Below, in pieces: positions 36,791 to 45,734 of a DNA stretch of 64,000 bases. This DNA comes from Lachnospiraceae bacterium (GTDB taxonomy: Bacteria > Bacillota > Clostridia > Lachnospirales > Lachnospiraceae). Position 1 is the first letter of the stretch. Every line of letters begins with the position of its first letter. Below the pieces are notes generated by a model that was not told the DNA's origin, ran no database searches, and saw nothing but the letters and a program-made list of their open reading frames with translations. The stretch covers positions 1 to 64,000 of the forward strand of contig JAFUIR010000009.1 in assembly GCA_017468395.1 (NCBI GenBank). Reading direction: 5' to 3'. Both the position numbers and the translations under genes were made by a program.

Positions 36791-37549
36791 TTATTTTTTC
36801 GGCGCGTAACCTGCAAGAATATCCATAATGCCGGTCCGATAAATATTCCCGCCCAAAACCTTCCCGTCCGGCTCAATACATATTGCCCGTACATCCTCGG
36901 GATTTTCTTCGTAGGGGCTGACTTGTTTTTGGCTTAAATCAAAGTATTCCTTTAAATATTTCAGCGCATTACCGCCGGGAAAGATTACATTTCCCTCAGA
37001 AGGTGTAATCCCCATCAGGTCAAATTCTTCTAAAATCTCACGAGTCCTTTGGTTATACGGATTTTCTGCTTCCTTACTTACCAGCCATGCAGGATGTGTA
37101 CACAGGGAAATACCCTCCGCCTGCACTGCTTTTGCAAAAATTTTCACAGGTTCAAGAGGTATTGTCTCTTGATGAAAGGCATCTACCGACAGCGCAATGG
37201 CATTTACCCCACTCTTGGCAAGTTCTTTGGCAACCGCTTCTATTCTCTTTGCATCTTTGCTGAAAAACCCATTTGTAATCAACTGTCTTTTCGGGATGCC
37301 ACAATCTAAAGCAGCCCTTTGTATTTTACAAACTGCCTCCGGCCTCAATAGCGGCTCTCCGCCAAATGTCATTAATGACTGTATGTTATACTTTTCCGCC
37401 ACCTGATAAACAACCTGTGTCGCTATGTCGCCATCTATATAATCACCGCAATTTACATGCTCTCCCTCCGAACAATGTTTGCAGCGTCCTGTGCAGGCCA
37501 GCGTAATCAAAAATTCTATGCGGTTTAGGTTTTGAATATATGGATTCAT
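36791..37549 (-). CDS. Radical SAM protein
   Basis: A 252-aa enzyme with the CxxxCxxC cluster motif (CTGRCKHC at about 15-22) and the GGEP SAM-binding segment (FGGEPLLRPE). It lacks an obvious SPASM extension; a few Cys and a short C-terminus (ICIEPDGKVLGGNI) remain. That pattern is common in peptide- or protein-modifying radical SAM enzymes. Start chosen at 37549 (AAGGAAA upstream) rather than 37567. The reaction is unknown. Confidence 0.8.
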   Translation of the reverse strand: MNPYIQNLNRIEFLITLACTGRCKHCSEGEHVNCGDYIDGDIATQVVYQVAEKYNIQSLMTFGGEPLLRPEAVCKIQRAALDCGIPKRQLITNGFFSKDAKRIEAVAKELAKSGVNAIALSVDAFHQETIPLEPVKIFAKAVQAEGISLCTHPAWLVSKEAENPYNQRTREILEEFDLMGITPSEGNVIFPGGNALKYLKEYFDLSQKQVSPYEENPEDVRAICIEPDGKVLGGNIYRTGIMDILAGYAPKK

Positions 37550-37738
37550 AGTATTTTTTCCTTGCATCTATGGTTTCTTCTTGTTACAATGTAAAAACAT
37601 TTCCTTGTATCTTTTACTTTATCACATTCAAAAATCTTTGTCAGTATAAGAACTTCCAGTTCAATTCTTTTTCTCATATTCAACCTTTTATTTTTTACAA
37701 AACTATTGCATAAATTCATATCTATACCTTGCTTTTTT

Positions 37739-37756
37739 GATAGCATTTGTGCTATC
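37739..37756. promoter_or_regulatory. Inverted repeat operator upstream of the HigBA pair
   Basis: GATAGCA-TTTG-TGCTATC, a perfect 7-bp inverted repeat 38 bp before the toxin ATG and overlapping a possible -35 (TTGATA). A likely binding site for the HigA-type antitoxin, inferred from the autoregulation known in this family. Confidence 0.6.
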
Positions 37757-37794
37757 ATTTGGGTAGGATATGTACTATGCGGATTGGAGATACT

Positions 37795-38169
37795 ATGACG
37801 TATAAAATCATATTCTATGAAAAAGAAAATGGAAAGTCTGAGATTTGGGATTTTCTTGAAAAATTACGCAAGAAATCAATCACAAACAAAGATGCTCGCA
37901 TACAATATAAACAAGTGACTCTTTATATTGAGTTACTTCGAAATAATGGAACAATGCTTCCAGATAATGTTACCAAGCACATTGAAGAAAATATTTGGGA
38001 ACTACGCCCCGGAAACAATCGTATTTTTTACTTTTATTGCGACGAAGGCTGTTTTGTACTTCTTCACAGTTTCCGCAAAAAAACACAAAAAACACCTCGT
38101 CGAGAAATTGAGAAAGCAAAAACTGAGCGAGACGATTACTTACTTCGAAAGGAGACCTATTGTTCATGA
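37795..38169 (+). CDS. higB: RelE/HigB-type (phage Gp49-like) toxin
   Basis: A 124-aa mRNA interferase-like protein. Motifs WDFLEKLRKKS, IWELRPGNNRIFYFY and HSFRKKTQKTPRREIEKA are diagnostic of the Gp49/HigB group, whose RelE fold cleaves mRNA on the ribosome. ATG 37795 has a GGAG SD; the stop overlaps the antitoxin start (ATGA). Confidence 0.88.
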   Translation: MTYKIIFYEKENGKSEIWDFLEKLRKKSITNKDARIQYKQVTLYIELLRNNGTMLPDNVTKHIEENIWELRPGNNRIFYFYCDEGCFVLLHSFRKKTQKTPRREIEKAKTERDDYLLRKETYCS

Positions 38170-38438
38170 GAAATTGGAATGACTATAAGGAATATGTTAA
38201 AAAAATAGATCCAAACAGCGGACGGGACTTAACTGATATTGAGGAACAAGCAAAAATAATCAGTGCAGTTATTCAACAACGCAACGCTCTTGGTTTAAGC
38301 CAACGGGATCTCGCTGAGATTTGTGGCATCCCTCAATCCTCAGTTTCCAGAATTGAATCCTTTCAAACCACACCGAATCTTGCTACACTTTTAAAAATAC
38401 TAAGACCCTTAGGATTGAAACTAACTATTTCAAAATAA
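38166..38438 (+). CDS. higA: HigA-type XRE-family antitoxin
   Basis: A 90-aa protein with a helix-turn-helix (ALGLSQRDLAEICGIPQSSVSRIE) that neutralises HigB and represses the operon. TTG at 38160 is a possible alternative start, closer to the AAGGAG SD. Confidence 0.88.
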   Translation: MRNWNDYKEYVKKIDPNSGRDLTDIEEQAKIISAVIQQRNALGLSQRDLAEICGIPQSSVSRIESFQTTPNLATLLKILRPLGLKLTISK

Positions 38439-38442
38439 ACTA

Positions 38443-38478
38443 AACCCTCCAAATCATTTGACTTGGAGGGTCTTCTTC
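38443..38478 (+). terminator. HigBA terminator
   Basis: ACCCTCCAA pairs with TTGGAGGGT, followed by TCTTCTTC, right after the antitoxin stop. Confidence 0.75.
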
Positions 38479-38492
38479 GTTACATTCTTTCC

Positions 38493-38813
38493 CTATTGCA
38501 CTACAACGGCTGTACCGCTTGCGGTTACCATCAGCATTCCGTTGTCTGAACCCAGTACTTCATAATCAATATCCACGCCGACTACCGCATTGGCGCCCAT
38601 GTTCATGGCTCTTTGCTCCATCTCATACAAAGCCTGATTTCTGGCATTCATCAATTCTTCTTCGTAGGCTCCGCTTCGTCCACCGAAAAAGTTTGATATA
38701 CCTGCTGCAAAGTCTCTTACCACGTTTACACCGGATATCACTTCGCCAAATACAATTCCTCTGTATTCTACAATGTTTTTCCCTTCTACGGATGGTGTTG
38801 TTGTAATAATCAT
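38493..38813 (-). CDS. YbjQ family protein
   Basis: A 106-aa protein of the YbjQ/UPF0145 (heavy-metal-binding-like) family: [46 protein letters not shown]. Pentameric soluble proteins of unknown function. ATG 38813 has a GGAGG SD. Confidence 0.88.
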   Translation of the reverse strand: MIITTTPSVEGKNIVEYRGIVFGEVISGVNVVRDFAAGISNFFGGRSGAYEEELMNARNQALYEMEQRAMNMGANAVVGVDIDYEVLGSDNGMLMVTASGTAVVVQ

Positions 38814-38934
38814 ATTTTTTCCTCCTCTATAGATTACAGTTACTAAAAACAACTACTATACTGTAAGTATAATAAAAAGAAAGAAATATTACCATTTCAA
38901 ATTTTGCATTATAAGGCAGGGTAACGTGCAGTAA

Positions 38935-39981
38935 TTAGTCAGCACAGATTGCCCAGCGCATTTTAGTGCTTTTTGCCCGTCCGTTCTGGGCACATTCTTC
39001 CGCAGAGGGACGTATTACATCTTTTGATACTTCACTGTAAACTCCCGCTTTTTGCAATTCCTTAAAGGACCGTTTTACCAACCGGTCTTCTCCTGAGTGG
39101 AAGGTCAAAATCGCCACTCTTGCACCCGGTGCAAGCACCTTTGGAAGTTTTTCCAAAAAAGCGTATAAAACTTCAAACTCGCTGTTTACATCTATACGGA
39201 GTGCCTGGAAACATCTCTGACAGGATTTTTTAACTGCTTCTTTCCGCTCTTTTTCCGGCAAGAAACAAAGCGCCTCTTCTATCACTTCTTTAAACTGCGT
39301 GGTGGTCTCAATTGCCTTGCCCCGTTTTCTCCAAGTCATCACCTTATTTGCAATTTCCTTGGCATAAGGCTCGTCGGAATTTTCCGTAAACATTCCCACC
39401 AGTTCCTCGAAACTCACTTCTTTTAATCTGTCTGCAGCGCTGTCGCCTTTTTGGGGATTCATGCGCAAATCCAAGGGTCCGTCTACTTTGTAGGAAAATC
39501 CCCGGTCGGGGTTATCTATCTGCATGGAAGACACACCCAAATCCGCTAAAACAAAGTCAAACTTCTTGCCTGTTTCCTCTGCTACCAAATCTATATCCGC
39601 AAAGTTCTGCAGCCGTACCGTTAAAATCTCTTCGCCATAGCCCTGCTTCTCCAGACGTTCCCTTGTCTTTGCAGACTCGATGGGGTCAACATCAAGAGCA
39701 TAAATATGCCCCTGACCTTCCAGACAATTCAGCATTTCCTTTGTATGGCCGCCATATCCCAGTGTGGCATCTAACCCGATTTGTCCCGGTTTGATTTGCA
39801 AAAAGTCCAGAATTTCCTTTACCATAATGGAAATGTGCATTCCCGCAGGCGTGCTGCCCTTTTGGATTACTTTTGCTATGGTGTCTGCATACTTTTCAGG
39901 ATTGTGCTCTTTGTACTTTTCTTTATAACTTTTGGGGTGCGTACCGGAGTACCGCACGCGGCGTTTGTGGACGTTTTCCAT
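38935..39981 (-). CDS. rsmH: 16S rRNA (cytosine-1402-N4)-methyltransferase, long form
   Basis: A 348-aa RsmH-like methyltransferase: DATLGYGGHTKEML (SAM motif), VLADLGVSSMQID, ILTFHSGEDRLVKR. A 45-residue N-terminal extension rich in Lys/Tyr precedes the usual start (MHISIMVKEIL). No mraZ, ftsL or ftsI follows, so this is not in the dcw cluster and may be a second copy. ATG 39981 has GGAG at 9 nt; an upstream TTG is unlikely. Confidence 0.85.
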   Translation of the reverse strand: MENVHKRRVRYSGTHPKSYKEKYKEHNPEKYADTIAKVIQKGSTPAGMHISIMVKEILDFLQIKPGQIGLDATLGYGGHTKEMLNCLEGQGHIYALDVDPIESAKTRERLEKQGYGEEILTVRLQNFADIDLVAEETGKKFDFVLADLGVSSMQIDNPDRGFSYKVDGPLDLRMNPQKGDSAADRLKEVSFEELVGMFTENSDEPYAKEIANKVMTWRKRGKAIETTTQFKEVIEEALCFLPEKERKEAVKKSCQRCFQALRIDVNSEFEVLYAFLEKLPKVLAPGARVAILTFHSGEDRLVKRSFKELQKAGVYSEVSKDVIRPSAEECAQNGRAKSTKMRWAICAD

Positions 39982-40011
39982 AAAATATCTCTCCAAATGC
40001 TTATTCTCTTG

Positions 40012-41631
40012 CTATTCATTCTCTGTCCCGGACAAAATTTCAATTAATGTACTTACATTATTCATCAATCTGGTGTCGTAACGCTCCACCGCTTCCAAAA
40101 CCAAAATATCTGCTTCCAACACTGCTTTTTTGATTTTCTCCGAGGAAATATTGTTGCGGTGGGTCAGTGTCACATTTGCAAAGTCTCTTTCCAAAAAGGG
40201 TATCATCTGCAAACGATAGGAATCTCCGATTAACACAAAATTGCTTTGATTTGTACTGTCTGTTTTTGCAGTAAAAGTACCTTCTCCATCCCGGATTCCG
40301 GTAGTTTTTAAAATGTTCACATCCTGCTTGTATACAGGAGTATAAACGGGGTCATCCCGATAGTTATCCGGATTCAGTGCCGCCAAAAGCACCAAATCGC
40401 CACCATCCCGGTAAGTCAAATCATATTCAAAATCCCCAAGGCTAGTAGTTGGAAGACCTAACGCTTTATAAAGACACTGGGTACCGATAAACGCACCGGC
40501 ATAGGTCCAATGAGTATCATATTTATAATATGTTTGCCAATACAATTTACCGCCCTGCAATTCCTCCAAAGGATAAAGTATCTCCACGCCCGCATTTTCT
40601 TTGATGTAATCTACCAATTTGGGAACACGTTTATAACTATCTTCTATGGTGTAAGTAGGCATATATTCTGAATACACCTGTTCCTTGTTTGGAAGAATTA
40701 TTAACTGAAGCTGGATTCCTTTTTCATCACAAAGCGCCTGTAAAGTAGCAACACGGTTACTGTAATCTGCCAAAGTTTCTTCATCAAGGGGCAGTTGCCC
40801 TCTGTAATACGCTACGCTGTTGTTTCCTACATAAAACAGCCAATTTCTGCGACCCTCAATTGCCTGCTGGTTCAAAATATTGGGTGGAAGATAAGAAGTA
40901 TCCACCAATTTCTGGGTATAGTTGGTCTTAATTTGCACACCACAATGCATGCAGTCACACAAACTGTAACCATAATTGTCATAGTCCGGTTCTACCACTT
41001 TTGTAGTTTGATAAGCATGTCCTTTAGCAGGCAACACTTCCTTGTAGGACTCCTGACATTTTGGGCAGATGTAAATAATATAGCCGTCTGTAGTACAGGT
41101 TGCATCCAATCTTTCACTCTCCGCAAAATCATGAAGAGGTGCATCAGGAATGGTTTCTGCTTCGCCTAAAGAAGGCGTTTCTTCTGCCAAATCGCCCTTT
41201 CCATCCTCTTGACTGTGACCAAACATATTTTCCAAATTATTTTCTACAAGTATATTCTCCCCCGAAGGATTTTCACCCTCCGGATAAAGCAGTGAAATCA
41301 AAGCAGGCCGGACTGTCTCTTTATAAATGTTTTCCCCTGCGGCCGTAAAATCCGTGTTTGCGGAAATAATAACCGAACGGAAAGGAACACGGTCATTATA
41401 GTAACTTTCTATCTGTGCACAATATACATCGGGATCATATTGTGCAGGAAAAGGTGCTTTGTTTCGATTTTCTCCTAAATCGTAATCCAAAGATGCCATA
41501 ATTTGGGGAGAAAATTGATCTGCAATGCCAAGAACGCCCCAAATAAGTGTTGGCAAAATCAGAAACGACATAAACACAACTACCATAAAAAGGGAGTAAA
41601 TTTTATTTTTGTTTTCATCTTGATTATGCAT
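40012..41631 (-). CDS. DHHW/AlgJ-like surface-polysaccharide O-acetylation partner
   Basis: A 539-aa protein with one N-terminal membrane anchor (about 12-36) and a large external SGNH/AlgJ-like domain. The DTHWT motif (YKYDTHWTYAGAF) and a late GDSYRLQMIPFL supply the SGNH-like catalytic residues. An inserted CxxC pair region (about 175-235) resembles a zinc ribbon. It directly follows the MBOAT gene, the AlgI-AlgJ arrangement for O-acetyl transfer. Confidence 0.8.
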   Translation of the reverse strand: MHNQDENKNKIYSLFMVVVFMSFLILPTLIWGVLGIADQFSPQIMASLDYDLGENRNKAPFPAQYDPDVYCAQIESYYNDRVPFRSVIISANTDFTAAGENIYKETVRPALISLLYPEGENPSGENILVENNLENMFGHSQEDGKGDLAEETPSLGEAETIPDAPLHDFAESERLDATCTTDGYIIYICPKCQESYKEVLPAKGHAYQTTKVVEPDYDNYGYSLCDCMHCGVQIKTNYTQKLVDTSYLPPNILNQQAIEGRRNWLFYVGNNSVAYYRGQLPLDEETLADYSNRVATLQALCDEKGIQLQLIILPNKEQVYSEYMPTYTIEDSYKRVPKLVDYIKENAGVEILYPLEELQGGKLYWQTYYKYDTHWTYAGAFIGTQCLYKALGLPTTSLGDFEYDLTYRDGGDLVLLAALNPDNYRDDPVYTPVYKQDVNILKTTGIRDGEGTFTAKTDSTNQSNFVLIGDSYRLQMIPFLERDFANVTLTHRNNISSEKIKKAVLEADILVLEAVERYDTRLMNNVSTLIEILSGTENE

Positions 41632-41645
41632 TCTTTTCCTCCCTC

Positions 41646-43133
41646 CTAAAACTGAAAATAAATAAACGGATTATAGGTACCGCTGACAATCAACGCAATA
41701 GAATACACCAACAGGAACATTTGCAAACCAAAATCCACCGCCATTACAGGCAGTTTATTTTGAATCTTATCGTACAGTTTACCGAATAAACCCTGCAAAA
41801 TACCGGCGCAAAGTACCCCTGCCACAAACATAACCAATACTTTCATGGAAAGAAAAGAAAGTATCGATGTGTCTCCGGCATTTAAACTAAACATCTGCCC
41901 AATATACTCGTTTGCCTGAAAAATCGTATCCGAACGGAAATAGACCCAACCTACAACAACTGCCAGAAGGGTATAAACATGGTTCAATATTTTGACGGGA
42001 TTTTTTTGAAGCAGCTTCCCAAGGAAAAGACGCTCCAGAATCTGCAATAAAGCATAAAACAAGCCCCATGCAATAAACGTAAAGTTTGCTCCGTGCCATA
42101 TGCCGGTAAGCAAAAAAACTAAAAATACATTTATGTAAGTGCGTAGTGTCCCCTTCCGGTTGCCGCCAAGAGGAATATACACATATTCTTTAAACCATGT
42201 GGAAAGAGAAATGTGCCATCTGCGCCAAAATTCCTGCACGGAACCGGACAGATAAGGATAATTAAAGTTTTCTTTAAATTCAAACCCAAACATTTTTCCC
42301 AAACCGATAGCCATGTCTGAGTAGCCGGAAAAATCATAATAAATCTGCAGTGTATAGAAAATTGCGCCAAGCCATGCCACCGATGTCCCAAGAGACGCCA
42401 CATCCAGCGCCCAAATTTCATCTGCAACCTGGGCAAATGTATTGGAAATCAACACTTTTTTGCCAAGACCATAACTGAAACGTTTAATTCCCTGACTAAA
42501 GAGAACTATGGTTTCCCGACGTTTTGTTATCTGCGCTGCCACATCGCTATACTTCACAATGGGTCCAGCAATTAACTGGGGAAACAATGCCACATAAAGA
42601 GCGAAATAAATTAAATTGCGCTGAAACTTGGCTTTCCCCATATACACGTCAATAACATAAGACATGGATTGGAATGTGAAAAAAGAAATACCAATGGGAA
42701 GCACTATATGCTCTATACCCAGAGCGCCCGTGCCTTCCATGGAAATCATGGCATGGATTTTTTCTCCAAAGGGCAAATTCTGGGACATTGCCTCAATGGA
42801 GATTACTACCATGTTAAAATATTTAAAGAAAAAGAGTATTCCTAAGTTAAGAATAACGGAACAAATCAAAATCAGTCTTCTTGCCCCTTTTTTTCCTTCA
42901 AAGGAGTGCAAAAACCGGCCACTGATATAATTAATCAAAATTGAGGACAGCATAATAAAAAGATAGTTAATGCCACCCCACGCATAGAAGAAAAGACTAG
43001 CCAAAAGAAGAAAACCGTTTTTTAAAAAAGTCTTCACATAATCATCCCGAAAAGGAATTACGGATAATATGAAATTACCTATAATCACAATAGGCAGAAA
43101 TACCCATAAAAAAATCATGGAACTGAAAAGCAT
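41646..43133 (-). CDS. MBOAT (AlgI/DltB-like) O-acyltransferase
   Basis: A 495-aa polytopic protein. The signature EFWRRWHISLSTWFKEYVYIPLGGNR starts at about 301 and the catalytic-His region is WHGANFTF with H347. This family moves acyl groups across the membrane for polymer O-acylation. Coupled to the DHHW gene (14-bp gap) and downstream of the YidC-sulfatase fusion. Confidence 0.92.
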   Translation of the reverse strand: MLFSSMIFLWVFLPIVIIGNFILSVIPFRDDYVKTFLKNGFLLLASLFFYAWGGINYLFIMLSSILINYISGRFLHSFEGKKGARRLILICSVILNLGILFFFKYFNMVVISIEAMSQNLPFGEKIHAMISMEGTGALGIEHIVLPIGISFFTFQSMSYVIDVYMGKAKFQRNLIYFALYVALFPQLIAGPIVKYSDVAAQITKRRETIVLFSQGIKRFSYGLGKKVLISNTFAQVADEIWALDVASLGTSVAWLGAIFYTLQIYYDFSGYSDMAIGLGKMFGFEFKENFNYPYLSGSVQEFWRRWHISLSTWFKEYVYIPLGGNRKGTLRTYINVFLVFLLTGIWHGANFTFIAWGLFYALLQILERLFLGKLLQKNPVKILNHVYTLLAVVVGWVYFRSDTIFQANEYIGQMFSLNAGDTSILSFLSMKVLVMFVAGVLCAGILQGLFGKLYDKIQNKLPVMAVDFGLQMFLLVYSIALIVSGTYNPFIYFQF

Positions 43134-43175
43134 TTTTTATCTCCTTGTCATCTTTCCGACTATCACTTACAGACT

Positions 43176-45731
43176 TTATTGTTTCACCTTTTGCCAGTTG
43201 CTCTTATCAAACACATTTCCCCCTGTTATGGTATACCAAACTCCGCTTTCCGTATCAATGGTATTACCGGGGTTTTGGTCAAACTGGTCCGCCGTGGTAA
43301 TCAAAAGATTTCCTTCTTTTTTCGCAGCATCCGTAATAGGATTTCCGGTAAAGGGATTGACCGGCTGACTTATCAGTCCCTCCAGGGCAAGCACCGGCAC
43401 ATCTGCGTTGGTCATAAATTTGTCAGAGACGGAAAACTCCTCCGCATCAAAGTCCTTTACCAACAAAATGGGATGGTATCCTTCTACATCCAATTCGTCC
43501 GAAACCAGCAAATCATCAAACTGTCCCAAAGTACGTCCATGGTCGGCCACAATAATGATTCTGGTGTTGTCATAGACTCCGCACTCTTTCAGATAATCCA
43601 GCCACTTTCCAATCTGTACATACGTTGCCATATTTACATGATAATGCTCCAGTTGGTAAGAATTGTCCATCTTCATGACTCTTCCGTCCAGAGTAAAACG
43701 GCCACTGTCCTCATAGGCGCCATTGTTGACACTGTCCGCAGGCACATAGTCCGGCATTTGCAAAAGGCATGGCTCATGAGGCGTCTCATTATTAATCATA
43801 ACAAAACCGCCCACACTGTCTTCCTGAATATCCGTCAGACCACTTAAATTGGTCAGCACTGAATAGGACTCCATAAAAGCAGGGCTTTGAGTATTATTCT
43901 TTGTGGCTTCAAAGTAATTTCCTTCATCGTATATAAATCTTTGGAACAGCACCGGAGCAGCCTTCATAATACTGTAACAAAAGAAGTTCCGCTCCTGACT
44001 GTCCTGAATCCGTTTCACATATCTTTCATCATCTCCCATATAAGCCCCCATAGTAATATGGGTATCGATTTCCGGGTAATCATTGTAAATCGAAAGGTCG
44101 GAAATTTCCCGATATCCTGCCAAAGGCGGGTCACAAACAGTCACGTCATAATCCAATCCGCTAAAAAGTACCGGCAACACTTTCAATGCTTCGTTCTGCT
44201 TCTCCACCGCAGGAATGTCACTGCGCGCATTCATTTGGGCAGGAGTATATTCGTAGCCTCCGAAAATGGACGCAGATGCATAAATAGTATATTGTCCGAA
44301 CGAAATAGTATTGGGGTAATACACAAACCCCGAAAACTGCTCTGCCAGTTCCGGTTTTTCCGCCATAATGTAAGGAAAATAATCGCTGATGGCACGGTCC
44401 AGCATAAATACCACCACGTTTTTCCCTGTTTTGCTCAAAGTCAGAATAGGAGACACTTCCATCGCAGATTCTTCTTCCGAAATAGACCTTATATAGTCTA
44501 TCTCCTCCAACTCCTGACAGGTCGAGGCTACATTCCAGCCGCCCAGCCCAAGTAAACTGATTGCCAAAATTCCAATCAGCGTCTGCAAAACTTTCTGATA
44601 TCTCCAACACAGCCACACTACTCCAGCCAAAACCGCTGCTACCAATAAACTCAGCAGTCCCGTCTTCAGGTTCACAAAAAGCCCCTCATGGTAAGTCAAA
44701 AGCGGGGAAACCGTTCCTGTTCTGTTGCCAAACAGCATATAATCCGCCACTCCCACAACTGCCAGCACGCAAAAGATTTTTTCAATAGCCACCTTTATAG
44801 CAGGGCTGCTCACATAATACAGAATACCTCCCCAAACCAGGAAGACTCCTGCTGCCACGCAAAACGTAAGCCACACAAAAAACAAAGGGTTGCGATATGC
44901 ATTCAGGGAAATAAATTCCGCCGGAGAAGCACTGACCACGGATACCGGAATCACAAGTCCCATGAGAAAAGTCAGCAAAAGTGCTCCCAGCAGAAAACTC
45001 TTCACGGAAGTCTTTACTTCTTTTTGCGCCGGTTTTTTTGAGATATTCTTTTTTAGCCGTGGCTCCAGCAACTTCATAACCACATTTTTCAAAAGGGAAA
45101 AAAGATTGTTCATTGTCCAGTACAGTACCAATCCCGAAGGGCTCTGATAAAGCACCACCAAAAATACACCTGCCAGCACATAAAGCTGCAGTTTATCCTT
45201 TAAACGAAAGCCTTTGGTATAAATAAAACCTGAAATCACATTAATCAGGGTCATCAAAATAGGCATGACATTCAAAGACACACCGCCAATTTTAAGCAAA
45301 CGGTCTGCCTCACCTAAATTTTTCAAAAACAGGAAAGACTCTCCCTGCAAATTAACATGGGTAAGAAAATGATACGCCGCCATGAAAAAAGGAATCTGCA
45401 AAAGAAGCGAAAGGGAGCCCCGTATAGCATTTACCGGCTGATAGTTCTGCTGTCTGTAGTAAGTGGACAACATCATGAACTGTTCATCGCCGCGGAAAGT
45501 TTTCCTTATATGCTTTACCCACGGTTCCATCTCTTTTTGCTTTCTGCGCTCCTGCTCCTGCAAAGCATCCGACCTTTTATAGAGAGGCAATATCAGAAAA
45601 TTGATTACTACACTGACCAAAATAATGGCTATTCCGTAGTTCCCAAACCACCTTGACATAATGGTAAAAATAAACTCTATCACTAATACAAGAGGTTGTA
45701 TGAAAATATTAAAAAATGTTTCACTTATCAT
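43176..45731 (-). CDS. YidC/Oxa1-like insertase fused to a sulfatase/LtaS-like domain
   Basis: An 851-aa membrane protein with an unusual architecture. Residues 1-225 are a complete YidC/Oxa1 domain (NYGIAIILVSVVINFLILPL, LSLLLQIPFFMAAYHFLTH, YQSPSGLVLYWTMNNLFSL). Residues about 245-400 add more helices. From about 435 there is an alkaline-phosphatase/sulfatase fold: VVVFMLDRAISD, a Thr/Ser-rich nucleophile region YTIYASASIFGG and VADHGRTLG (D730/H731). Sulfatase-fold LtaS-type enzymes transfer phosphoglycerol or phosphoethanolamine groups. It starts 3 bp after the upstream CDP-glycerol transferase gene. Confidence 0.85.
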   Translation of the reverse strand: MISETFFNIFIQPLVLVIEFIFTIMSRWFGNYGIAIILVSVVINFLILPLYKRSDALQEQERRKQKEMEPWVKHIRKTFRGDEQFMMLSTYYRQQNYQPVNAIRGSLSLLLQIPFFMAAYHFLTHVNLQGESFLFLKNLGEADRLLKIGGVSLNVMPILMTLINVISGFIYTKGFRLKDKLQLYVLAGVFLVVLYQSPSGLVLYWTMNNLFSLLKNVVMKLLEPRLKKNISKKPAQKEVKTSVKSFLLGALLLTFLMGLVIPVSVVSASPAEFISLNAYRNPLFFVWLTFCVAAGVFLVWGGILYYVSSPAIKVAIEKIFCVLAVVGVADYMLFGNRTGTVSPLLTYHEGLFVNLKTGLLSLLVAAVLAGVVWLCWRYQKVLQTLIGILAISLLGLGGWNVASTCQELEEIDYIRSISEEESAMEVSPILTLSKTGKNVVVFMLDRAISDYFPYIMAEKPELAEQFSGFVYYPNTISFGQYTIYASASIFGGYEYTPAQMNARSDIPAVEKQNEALKVLPVLFSGLDYDVTVCDPPLAGYREISDLSIYNDYPEIDTHITMGAYMGDDERYVKRIQDSQERNFFCYSIMKAAPVLFQRFIYDEGNYFEATKNNTQSPAFMESYSVLTNLSGLTDIQEDSVGGFVMINNETPHEPCLLQMPDYVPADSVNNGAYEDSGRFTLDGRVMKMDNSYQLEHYHVNMATYVQIGKWLDYLKECGVYDNTRIIIVADHGRTLGQFDDLLVSDELDVEGYHPILLVKDFDAEEFSVSDKFMTNADVPVLALEGLISQPVNPFTGNPITDAAKKEGNLLITTADQFDQNPGNTIDTESGVWYTITGGNVFDKSNWQKVKQ

Positions 45732-45734
45732 GTC

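Noticed and set aside
37546-37758. 70-codon minus-strand ORF upstream of the radical SAM gene
   Set aside because: Overlaps the HigBA operator and promoter, lacks an SD and has no recognisable motif.
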